A stretch of 40,120 nucleotides of DNA from Candidatus Neptunochlamydia vexilliferae (GTDB taxonomy: Bacteria; Chlamydiota; Chlamydiia; Chlamydiales; Simkaniaceae). Made by a program: the position numbers and the translations under genes. Of the stretch, positions 32,101-38,766 are shown piece after piece. The stretch covers positions 1 to 40,120 of the forward strand of contig NZ_JAAEJV010000016.1 of assembly GCF_015356785.1 (NCBI RefSeq), given 5' to 3'. Below the pieces are notes generated by a model. It saw only the letters and a program-made list of their open reading frames with translations, had not been told where the DNA came from and did no database searches. Within the stretch, counting starts at the first letter, position 1. The number at the start of each line of letters is the position of its first letter.

Positions 32101-33623
32101 AAGCCGGGGGCAAGGAGGGTAACGAGCTCCCACATTTGAGGAGCTTTTGCTACGTTTTGGATGTGGTTGACAAAGGTGGTGAGTTGTGTATGGAGGGAAG
32201 AAAAGTCCTCCCAGGTGATTTTGATGGGGAGGGTGAGTTTGTTCATCTCGCGGGGAGTCAGGATCTGGTTGCGGTGGAGGTTTTGGTACTGCTCGTTTTG
32301 TTGGTAGATGTCGGTCAGCCATCCGATGAGGAAAAGAGTTGGATCGGTTTCGGCAAGTCTTTGGCAAATCTCCCAATCAGCGGCTTGTTCCATCTGAGGG
32401 AGGAGGAAAACAGTAGAGCGGACATTCAGGCGGTGTCCCCCTTTCAAGGGGGTGAGGTAGGGTTTCCAAATGGGATCGGAATCGATAAGGCGGAGATGAT
32501 TGCTGGTTTTTGTGACCATGAAGTTGTCGCTACGGGCATCTCCCAAACGGAGAAAGAGGGCGAGGAGGAGTTGGATCGTGGCGCTTTGCTGGCTAATCGA
32601 GGTGATGCCATGTTTATTTTCGATAAACTCTCTGAGGTTTTCTCCCGGGACTTCAATGGAGGCTTGGATAACATGGGATTTCCGTTCGTAGACAAAGGGG
32701 TAGGTTCTTTTTTGCTCTGCCGTAAACTGTTTGAAGATTGTTTGATGTTTTGTGAAGCCTTGCTCAACTTGAACCAAGACATATTTTTGTCGTGAGGGAT
32801 GCTCCTTGAATTTTTGTGATAGGGGGTTTTGGATCCAGATATTTTCGATTTTTAATGGAAGAGTGGCGGCACTTCCATGCAAGGGAGATAGGAGCTTGGA
32901 GAAGGATTTAACGAGGAATTCCTCTCCAGGACTTAAAGTATTCCCATCTTCTCTTTTAAAAAAGATCCCTTGGTGCTGAGTCACAGCGCTGGCACCATAG
33001 GCGTTTTGTTTTTTGTTTTGCCCATACTTACCTAGCGAGCACAAACGTCTGCCGATTCTTTGGGGAAGTTTGAGTGTGGGACCGGTGGGTCGATGAAGGA
33101 GGATGGGGCCAATGATTGTTTTGAGTCTTCTATTGGCTGTTTGTGCAGAGATATCCTGTTTAAACTGGTAATAGTGATGGATGAGATCTTTCATCTCTGT
33201 CTGGAGCTTTTTGAGGTCGCTTCTTGTTTTTGCATCTTTTTCGAGCCTTGCAATTTCCTGGTTAATGTATTCGAAGTGGGGATCGTTTACTTTAACCACT
33301 TTGACTAAAAAGGTGTTTAGACGGGTTTCTGGGCCATCGGGCTCTTTATTAGATAAAAAGTTGGCAACTTTTGTTAAGAAGCCTTCTGTTTGAGGAGGGT
33401 TGGCCGAAAGGAAGAGCTTTGTAAAGAGCTCTTCTGGACGGCAGATTTTTTTCATCCATTCCACATCTGCTCCCCCCTGTTGTATCTTGCTAAGGAGGTT
33501 TTTTAGGGAGTCTTGCTCTTTAGAAAGGTTTTGGATAGACGCATTTAGACTTAATCCATCTTCCCTGCATGTAGAAGTGGTCTGTTTAGTGTAGAAGTTT
33601 GATGAAGAACTGGAGGATGCCAT
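29112..33623 (-). CDS. Giant kinase-like, LRR, P-loop GTPase, coiled-coil protein
   Basis: This 1503-residue protein is not recognised as a whole. Parts in order: a Ser-rich start and helical region (1-170); a kinase-like fold at about 200-390 with LGDARSDNFMV (about 359-369, catalytic loop-like) and LRLIDSDPIW (about 376-385, metal-binding Asp), as in PI4-kinase or HipA-type kinases; an LRR-like part at about 590-690 (IHLKNSRLKGETLNRLVGL, TRLTLDSCPN); a GIMAP/dynamin-like GTPase with P-loop GNTGAGKST (about 787-795), YMDCPEF in place of DxPG, and GVTNTP near 938; a Lys/Glu/Gln-rich coiled coil (about 1020-1290); and a C-terminal module ending with VEIGGFAGAGLRVRCHFD. It resembles host-directed effectors of amoeba symbionts. 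AAGGA precedes the ATG. Confidence 0.85.
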   Translation of the reverse strand: MASSSSSSNFYTKQTTSTCREDGLSLNASIQNLSKEQDSLKNLLSKIQQGGADVEWMKKICRPEELFTKLFLSANPPQTEGFLTKVANFLSNKEPDGPETRLNTFLVKVVKVNDPHFEYINQEIARLEKDAKTRSDLKKLQTEMKDLIHHYYQFKQDISAQTANRRLKTIIGPILLHRPTGPTLKLPQRIGRRLCSLGKYGQNKKQNAYGASAVTQHQGIFFKREDGNTLSPGEEFLVKSFSKLLSPLHGSAATLPLKIENIWIQNPLSQKFKEHPSRQKYVLVQVEQGFTKHQTIFKQFTAEQKRTYPFVYERKSHVIQASIEVPGENLREFIENKHGITSISQQSATIQLLLALFLRLGDARSDNFMVTKTSNHLRLIDSDPIWKPYLTPLKGGHRLNVRSTVFLLPQMEQAADWEICQRLAETDPTLFLIGWLTDIYQQNEQYQNLHRNQILTPREMNKLTLPIKITWEDFSSLHTQLTTFVNHIQNVAKAPQMWELVTLLAPGLDNIYKALASQAKEKGVLAIEQEIFKQFGRSTIETLTKPDQNGQEALSYLATLYPSQKTKPLTIDELIAKWLPTLDLQTLNPKDETAFLYQVFPLSKNIHLKNSRLKGETLNRLVGLHKTTRLTLDSCPNITTKDTLTLLNPGSPLTHLTLALNLTDKEISHIKRNHTFKNITLEVKKPTMPDGGKPPLPILIASSSASSSSQSTHSKDLLITNNNHITPQQALKTLNIDPKKLIQEKLRDPHKILTLEQSIALLLECIHQGQQEAQKAQDKEITLFIGNTGAGKSTTVNYLCGCTLELKPFDELGIDGLGDAVVVTPPSQGGTKKEVMPIGHTKISKTFMPQIETQQKNTYMDCPEFLDNRGVEINIANAVNIKNAVKKAKTAKVVILINYYSLKAERGRGLSEMLQIAYNLFGSEKNLLNSKDSLLIGVTNTPLSIKLEQLRRFITKDNPTLQKLQTQLFTYDPLDRTIEGGWNREQFLSAIGELKLVPHHKKIFSTVLTYEDEHKLLYISETLGSKIQKALQTQNYQEAALHYQHLASLSIIDHHTIERHHQTQRRQIQSHAYTQIVHLNSQAQFENFSKAQTHLNNLHILQKTFPFLNINQETHRNTINQSKKRKEEREARYREYQNQIKAANQKIDQITKLIEAQKADTKKQLAQKDKEYKQLLKAQKEVQAQNLKTFETSLKSLLEERDTRFAEKQKQLEAAIKLKDQETAQKLQAEQKKLSQDYAEKLQQAKQEKEKALFENQKLLETQKRAHEAQQKELYNQIKELEAQKIKNQNLRKQILPSIAYGKATWEKHFGPGSITEKEPPLPANIEQILNEPTPFKVEGFSGKVRDTHLLVWIPSKVNNTVLTLDNLEGLFGKYKDYSSYVKSEVGKKGTTSHWILMSKNVLEETHNKTYTAQKEIVGKYASKGYTLPNALDAAVAVLLHQKEKKEYLLGRDPLRHTRCQEKVNDNKWAVEIGGFAGAGLRVRCHFDRYYYGGAVGVRKLRV

Positions 33624-33767
33624 GAGATTTTCCTTCTGCTTAAGGGTTTTTCTTCATAAATAATGGCTATTTTATCTGGATATTAAATACTTTAGCAATT
33701 GGTTTTTTAAGGAGCGGGATCTTTAGAAGTAAAAAATGATCCCTACTTTAGACAAGTCTGTAGTCAT

Positions 33768-33796
33768 TTGACATTAGCAGTAATCCGGGGTATACT
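33768..33796 (+). promoter_or_regulatory. Sigma-70 promoter of tRNA-Ala
   Basis: TTGACA (33768-33773), 17 bp, TATACT (33791-33796), 12 bp before the mature tRNA. The sequence around it (GACATTAGCAG...CCGGGGTA) is the right arm of the palindromic element seen at 8398-8568. Confidence 0.8.
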
Positions 33797-33808
33797 GAAC
33801 TCCTTTGA

Positions 33809-33881
33809 GGGGCGTTAGCTCAGTTGGTAGAGCGCAACAATGGCATTGTTGAGGCCAACGGTTCGACTCCGTTACGCTCCA
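33809..33881 (+). tRNA. tRNA-Ala (anticodon GGC)
   Basis: A 73-nt cloverleaf: acceptor stem GGGGCGT/ACGCTCC with the alanine identity pair G3-U70, D arm GCTC-AGTTGGTA-GAGC, anticodon stem CAACA/TGTTG with loop ATGGCAT and anticodon GGC at 33842-33844, T arm AACGG-TTCGACT-CCGTT, and discriminator A at 33881. CCA is not encoded. Confidence 0.95.
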
Positions 33882-33908
33882 TTAAAGCCCCGACTGTAAT
33901 CTAGAGAT

Positions 33909-34070
33909 ATACCCAAACAAATTCAAGAGTTGGTTTTTGCCTACGCCTGCATCCCCACCTTTAACTCCCTCTGCATCGCCCCTATCTCCTGGATAGGGGA
34001 CTGCTTCGAGGGATCTAAATCTGGGGCGCAGGCTTTGGCAAATTCCCAATTCTTGAACTTGTTTGGGTAT
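33909..34070. repeat. 162-bp palindromic element, intergenic copy
   Basis: Inverted ends ATACCCAAACAAATTCAAGA (33909-33928) and its near-complement (34051-34070). It has the same length as the copy inside copA and is about 85 percent identical by eye. On the minus strand it stays open for 54 codons in the same phase as in copA (IPKQVQELG ... LLNLFGY), though it has no start codon or gene around it. Confidence 0.85.
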
Positions 34071-34072
34071 AC

Positions 34073-34190
34073 CTGCCTGAATTTTTCTTTTTCTCCAGGT
34101 TCAGGCGGACAAAAATGACCCCTACTTTATCCAAGTATGTGGTCATTTTATCATCCAGAACCTGAAAAAAAATCGAAAATCCCTTCAGGC
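34073..34190. repeat. Palindromic element related to 8398-8568
   Basis: GCCTGAATTTTTC at the left and TTCAGGC at the right bound a copy of the inner part of the 8398-8568 element: AATGACC-CCTACTTT and AAGTATGTGGTCATTTT match. The promoter-bearing outer arms are missing. Confidence 0.6.
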
Positions 34191-34193
34191 ACC

Positions 34194-34358
34194 CTAGAGA
34201 GTGTCGTCAAATTATCTCTGATGGAAGAGTTCTTGCTATGAGAGAGCTCTAAGGCGCCCGATGGAGAGAGCCCAAAGTGGGCTCTTGAAGCAGGGCAACG
34301 CTGGAGATTTCCATAGAAAGGGCTAAGACAGTAGCGAGAATTTGACGACACTCTCTAG
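34194..34358. repeat. Palindromic element with 20-bp perfect ends
   Basis: Ends CTAGAGAGTGTCGTCAAATT (34194-34213) and its exact complement (34339-34358). The inside carries AGAGCCCAAAGTGGGCTCT and a CATAGAAAGGGCTAAGACAG block homologous to the element at 9044-9205. It ends 15 bp before the stop of the converging outer membrane protein gene. Confidence 0.75.
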
Positions 34359-34372
34359 ATTACAACCGGGGG

Positions 34373-35395
34373 TTAAAACTCAATTCCTGAGCGCATGGTA
34401 ACCCCATAAAAGGTGAGGTCATCGGCGTAACGGATCAGCTGGAAACGGACGGCGTTTCCTGTTCCAATTGCATTTTCAATTTCAACCGATTTGTTGAGCC
34501 TCCAGTAATACTCCGCTTCATAGCCTAACCGAAGGCTCCACTGATACCACTCTTTCGGCTTTTCCCACTGAAGCCCCATGAAAAAATCGATACTTGAAGA
34601 AAAAATGTGGGTATCCCCCTTGAGGTCCACTTTATTTTCGGCATGTTTCACCTCAAAATCTCCATATTGAAGGGCGGCTGCAATATCGGTAAGAAGGCTA
34701 ATGCCAGAAAAAAGATGCCACTTGGCATTGAGTCCTATTCTAGGACCGAGGCCTCGGAATCGACACCGATCTTTGACCTTAAAAACCTCAGGCTTATAGG
34801 TAACCTTCTGGGTTTGATCGATCCAGCTTTGCTTAAGTCCAATGGTTGTCCCTAACCCAAAGAGGCGACTTAAAAAAGAACTCCGCTTGATCTCTAAGAC
34901 GATTTTATCGTAGTCGATTTTGTATGAAGAGGTTGCCCTTTGGCTAGAAACAATTCCTTCCCCTTTTAGATTGATTAGAAGAGAGGGGGGAGGGACCCCT
35001 CGCCCCTCATGATCTTGACTTCCATAGTGGGTGTAAGTTCCAACAATTTCCCAACTTACCAAAGGGATGCGGACACCGGCTCCAATTCGGTACCCAAAGT
35101 CCCAGTCAAATCTTTGACTTGCAACCCTTCCCTTTTGCCCACGTGCTTGATTGATAAGACTATAGACATACTCGGTTCCCCCAACCTTCGCATGCCAATA
35201 AAGGGCTCCCCCAAAAAACTCCACACCTGCCGACCCTCTTGTAAAGCCAGTAGGGGCAAAGCGAGCGCCATAGCCCGCATCGGCCGTTTGCTCTCCCACC
35301 TGTCCCATCTGCTCCTCTAGGGCAGTGATCCGCTCCTCTATTTCAGCACCAATTAGGGGAAGGGCTAAAAAAATAAGTGAAATCTTCCATTTCAT
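34373..35395 (-). CDS. Outer membrane protein of the Legionella-type porin family
   Basis: This 340-residue protein has a signal peptide (MKWKISLIFLALPLIGA), a short coiled region (EIEERITALEEQMGQVGEQ), then repeated amphipathic beta strands (GVEFFGGALYWHAKVGG, FDWDFGYRIGAGVRI, WEIVGTYTHYG, GPRIGLNAKWHLF, WSLRLGYEAEYYWRL) and a C-terminal Phe after an aromatic-alternating strand (YGVTMRSGIEF), the recognition signal for BAM. The layout fits the Legionella OMP (Lpg1974) family, which replaces MOMP as an abundant pore in several environmental chlamydiae. The TGTAAAGCC word occurs in its coding sequence. It is monocistronic. Confidence 0.85.
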   Translation of the reverse strand: MKWKISLIFLALPLIGAEIEERITALEEQMGQVGEQTADAGYGARFAPTGFTRGSAGVEFFGGALYWHAKVGGTEYVYSLINQARGQKGRVASQRFDWDFGYRIGAGVRIPLVSWEIVGTYTHYGSQDHEGRGVPPPSLLINLKGEGIVSSQRATSSYKIDYDKIVLEIKRSSFLSRLFGLGTTIGLKQSWIDQTQKVTYKPEVFKVKDRCRFRGLGPRIGLNAKWHLFSGISLLTDIAAALQYGDFEVKHAENKVDLKGDTHIFSSSIDFFMGLQWEKPKEWYQWSLRLGYEAEYYWRLNKSVEIENAIGTGNAVRFQLIRYADDLTFYGVTMRSGIEF

Positions 35396-35673
35396 AGGGG
35401 CAGGTTAGCACCCTTTAACTATTAAAATCCAACATCAACTAATTTTGAACCAGGGCGTTTTCACAAAAAACATTTGATACCAATTTTCCTTATGAGGAAG
35501 ACCCCAATTCCTGCTTTCCCTGCCTACGTTAAAAGTGTCCGATGCTACATGAATTTTTCATAATTCATTGATAATTAGGCACGATTCAATCGTGGGTAAC
35601 ACTTTTTGGTCGGCCTTGTTCATCTTTTCACACACTTTTTCCTGAACAACAAATCCCTTCTTAGTTGGATGAA

Positions 35674-36285
35674 AGATACGTCGGGGGCGGGGCCCCCCGC
35701 TGCCCCCTTGAGCTTCAATCTGGCAAGCCAAATCGACCCTCCTCGGGGGGCCGTGCAAAGCACTGTTCCACCCCTCGTGCGGGGCGATTTTGTGGACAGC
35801 TCACCGCATGGCTTTTCTTCGCCTACGGCTCCGAAGCCATGTCAGTTCGCTGGAAAGGTTTTTTTCTAGAAAACCTTGCTTATCTTTCACCAAGTAGCAA
35901 GTCTCCTTTTTTCAGGTTTTTAGCCACTTATCATATTCGCTTTGATTCGAGTTTCAGCTTAAAAAAAAATCCACTGAACTGACACAGCTTCGGAGCCGTA
36001 GGCGAAGAAGAGCTGCGTCGTGAAGTGTCCACGGCTTCAAGATGGCTCTGCAAAATTGATCTGAACGAGGGGTGGAACAGTGCTTTGCACGGCCCCCCGC
36101 TGCCCCCTTGAGCTTCAATCTGGCAAGCCAAATCACCCCTCCTCGGGGGGCCGTGCTTGAAGCCGTGGATAGCTCACCGCATGGCTTTTCTCCGCCTTCG
36201 GCTCCGAAGCCCTATCAGTTCGCTGGAAAGTTTTTTTCAAGAAGACCTCGCTCATCTTTTACCAAATAGCAAGACTCTTTTTATC
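35674..36285. repeat. GC-rich direct and inverted repeat cluster
   Basis: Two direct copies of a unit of about 200 bp (from about 35686 and from about 36091) share CTTGAGCTTCAATCTGGCAA, CTCACCGCATGGCTTTTC and TCAGTTCGCTGGAAAG. Between them, at about 35976-36100, lie inverted copies of pieces of the same unit (CAGCTTCGGAGCCGTAGGCG; AGTGCTTTGCACGG). In the second copy GCACGGCCCCCC (36087-36098) pairs perfectly with 36145-36156. The open frames crossing it change with every unit and look spurious. No gene was recognised from 35396 to 36570. Confidence 0.65.
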
Positions 36286-36296
36286 TACTCGTTTTA

Positions 36297-36453
36297 GGAG
36301 TTGGGCAAAAATAACTTATGCATTTCTGGTGCCATAGCGCTTTAGCTGCGCGGCGCAAACCCGCATGCAACTTATTAGCTTCCAAGGGTTTATAATAAAG
36401 CAGATGAAGATGCTATGGTTGCAGAAATGCATGAGTTATTCTTGCCCAGCTCC
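36297..36453. repeat. Palindromic element with about 31-bp ends and TTA target repeat
   Basis: Left arm from GGAGTTGGGCAAAAATAAC (36297) and right arm ending GTTATTCTTGCCCAGCTCC (36453) pair with few mismatches over about 31 bp. TTA lies directly outside on both sides (36294-36296 and 36454-36456), as expected of a 3-bp target duplication. No frame inside. Confidence 0.7.
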
Positions 36454-36570
36454 TTAGGATGAACAAGACCCTTACTATTTTGGTAAAGTGTTACCTCAAC
36501 ATGCTATATTTTGAACCATGCCAAAATTTTAGAGTTGCAGACTTCAAGAACATCCCTTAAAATTAAAAAA

Positions 36571-38178
36571 ATGAAAAAGCTACCAATTGGTGTCCAAAGT
36601 ATCTGTGAAATTCTTGAAGAAAACCAGGTCTATATTGATAAGACACCGTTTGCCAAAGAGTTAATAGAAACAGGAAAGCATTATTTTATATCCCGCCCCA
36701 GAAGGTTTGGAAAATCTTTGTTCCTTAACACTTTAGAAGAAATTCTTGGTGGCAATAAAGAGCTTTTCAAGGGCTGCAAAATATATGAGAGCGACTATAA
36801 CTGGCAAAAACACCCCGTCGTTTACTTAGACTTTTCAAAAATCGCAAATCATAGCCCCTGTGAGCTCAGAACTGCTTTACAGGTAAGACTGGACATTATC
36901 GCTAAAGAGCATGATATCTCGATTGTCAAAGCTGATATTCAAGTTGCATTGGATACTCTGGTTGTCGGTTTATCGAATAAGTATGGGAATAAGGTGGTAG
37001 TGCTCATTGATGAATATGATAAACCTATCATCGACCATCTAGAAGATCCTGATGTTGCCAGAAAGAATAGAGATCTTTTAAGAGACTTTTTTGGAACAAT
37101 TAAGAGCTTAGACAAGTATTTAAAATTCACACTTATAACAGGTATTAGTAAATTTTCTCGGGTTTCACTTTTTTCTTCTCTCAATAATTTGAACGATATT
37201 ACGATGGATCCCAATTACGCTGGAATAATGGGATATACCGAAGAAGAATTAAGAATAAATTTTCGAGATCACATTCAAAAAATTGCTCAAGGGAGGAGTC
37301 AACGGGAAAATTTGGTGTCAGAAGAAGAGGTTATAGACGAAGTTAAGAACTGGTACAATGGCTATAGATTTTCCGAAGAGAAACTTTGCGTTTACAACCC
37401 TTTTTCAACCCTTAAGTTTATGCAAAGAAAAAAGCCTAAAACGTATTGGTATAGCACTGGAACCCCTTCGTTTCTGGTCGATCAGCTCAAAAATCACCCC
37501 AAATCAATGATTTCAATTGATGGAACAACAGCAAGGGAAGATGAGCTTATGGATATCAGCTCCTTAGAGCATATCGACTTAAAAGCCTTAATGTACCAAG
37601 TTGGATATTTTACCATCAAAGACTATAATCCCATCTCAGATCGCTACCATTTAGGGCTTCCTAATGAAGAAGTGCGAACGGCTTTCATGAACTCTCTTGT
37701 TAAGCACTTTACAAATAACGTAGATGTGCAGTCTTCAGAAAGGTTCGTAAAAGCGCTAGAAAAGCATCATGTCGACATCCTCTTCAATCACATAAAGATA
37801 GGGTTTTCTAGCTTCGCATATCAAGTGTTTGCTGGGGCCAAAGAGCACACTTACCAAGCGATGCTTCTATCCATGCTGCATGGTATGGGGTTTGACCCGT
37901 TATCAGAACGGGCAACAAATACAGGGCGTATAGATGTTGTGCTAGAGATGCCAAAAACAACCTATATCCTTGAACTTAAGCTTAACGGTTCAATCGATGC
38001 AGCCCTTCAGCAGATTCACCAAAAGGAATACTTCAACCCTTACATCCGTAAGGGAAAAGAGATCGCAATTATAGGCGCTAATTTTTCCTCAGAGACACGA
38101 AATATATCTGGGTGGAAAGGTGAGCTTCTCTCTGAGTCTGGCGAAAAGCTCAAAGACCTGTCTCCTAAGGAATTGTAA
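36571..38178 (+). CDS. Predicted AAA-ATPase with PD-(D/E)XK-like C-terminus (copy 2)
   Basis: This 535-residue protein is a close paralogue (about 80 percent by eye) of the gene at 11283-12896, with the same domains: start LPIGVQSICEILEEN, degenerate Walker A SRPRRFGKSLFL, Walker B VVVLIDEYDKP, and C-terminal RIDVVLEMPKTTYILELKL. The ATG at 36571 matches the start of the paralogue; an upstream TTG at 36511 is not preferred. Identity is highest in the last third, where long stretches of DNA agree, hinting at gene conversion. It stands between repeat clusters. Function unknown. Confidence 0.88.
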   Translation: MKKLPIGVQSICEILEENQVYIDKTPFAKELIETGKHYFISRPRRFGKSLFLNTLEEILGGNKELFKGCKIYESDYNWQKHPVVYLDFSKIANHSPCELRTALQVRLDIIAKEHDISIVKADIQVALDTLVVGLSNKYGNKVVVLIDEYDKPIIDHLEDPDVARKNRDLLRDFFGTIKSLDKYLKFTLITGISKFSRVSLFSSLNNLNDITMDPNYAGIMGYTEEELRINFRDHIQKIAQGRSQRENLVSEEEVIDEVKNWYNGYRFSEEKLCVYNPFSTLKFMQRKKPKTYWYSTGTPSFLVDQLKNHPKSMISIDGTTAREDELMDISSLEHIDLKALMYQVGYFTIKDYNPISDRYHLGLPNEEVRTAFMNSLVKHFTNNVDVQSSERFVKALEKHHVDILFNHIKIGFSSFAYQVFAGAKEHTYQAMLLSMLHGMGFDPLSERATNTGRIDVVLEMPKTTYILELKLNGSIDAALQQIHQKEYFNPYIRKGKEIAIIGANFSSETRNISGWKGELLSESGEKLKDLSPKEL

Positions 38179-38224
38179 AGAAAAGGAGTGATCCCCTTCC
38201 CTCCAAAAAGTGTGATTCACCAAT

Positions 38225-38436
38225 AGTCAAGAAAACCTCCTCTGAATCCCTTAGGGCCTGTTAATAAATAAATTCTACAGTTTGACTCAGCGATACGCAG
38301 CAAAACTAAGCTGAATGAGGAGCATCATTCCCAATAGGGAAGGGTGACGAAGAAGCTTAGTTTGGCAAAGTCGCAGCCAGTCAACTTGTAACATTTATTT
38401 CTTGACGGGCCCTTAGCCCTAAATTTCTAGAGCAGA
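38225..38436. repeat. Broken copy of the 24140 element, split by a nested element
   Basis: CAAGAAAACCTCCTCTGAAT... (from about 38228) and TTAGCCCTAAATTTCTAGAG...CAGAACC (38413-38439) are reverse-complement pieces of the element at 24140-24303, contiguous there (CTAAGGGATTCAGAGGAGG follows the arm). Here they are separated by the 159-bp element at 38254-38412. The rest of the outer element is missing. Confidence 0.7.
38254..38412. repeat. Nested palindromic element with GGGCC ends
   Basis: 159 bp with inverted ends GGGCCTGTTAATAAATAAAT (38254-38273) and, at the right, the near-complement ending TTTCTTGACGGGCCC (38412). TTA flanks both sides. Its core (CTGAATGAGGAG, CCAATAGGGAA) recurs inverted at 9205-9313. 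Ends starting GGG with a TTA duplication are compatible with an IS5/IS1031-type parent, but no such transposase is in the window. Confidence 0.75.
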
Positions 38437-38441
38437 ACCTA

Positions 38442-38675
38442 GTTCCTGACAGAGCAGATATCGTCTTCATCGATGGAGACCACAGCTATTCCCACGTTAA
38501 GTCTGACATCTTAGCTTGGTAGAAAAAGGTTCGCCCCGAAGGACTCCTTTCTGGTCATGACTACTCTTACCGCCACCCTGGGGTAGTGGAGGCTGTTAAT
38601 GAGTGCCTAAAAGGACGTTTCATTGTGGGGAGAGACTCTGTTTGGGCAACCATTATACCCGCAATTCCAAGTTAG
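38442..38675 (+). pseudogene. Remnant of a class I SAM methyltransferase
   Basis: The reading VPDRADIVFIDGDHSYSHVK, a stop (TAG at about 38519), then KKVRPEGLLSGHDYSY ... VVEAVNECLKG is the C-terminal half of a Methyltransf_24-type enzyme: FIDGDHSY is the acidic motif and GGLLSGHDY-type the following strand. The 5' half, with the SAM-binding glycine loop, is missing; the sequence begins right at the end of the palindromic element, so insertion or deletion there probably removed it. Confidence 0.75.
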
Positions 38676-38766
38676 GATTTTTAACGTTAAATCCAGTTTT
38701 CGTGATTTAGCGGTGAAAATCACAACCCACACAAACTACCGCTAAATTCGGAAAAAAAATTTAACG
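38676..38766. repeat. Short inverted repeat
   Basis: ATTTAGCGGT (38705-38714) pairs exactly with ACCGCTAAAT (38738-38747); TTTAACG words stand near both ends of the stretch. It could be a hairpin or a worn small element. Confidence 0.4.

Noticed and set aside
35606-36269. Several small frames crossing the GC-rich repeat cluster
   Set aside because: They arise from the direct and inverted repeat units, change phase between copies, and end at repeat borders.
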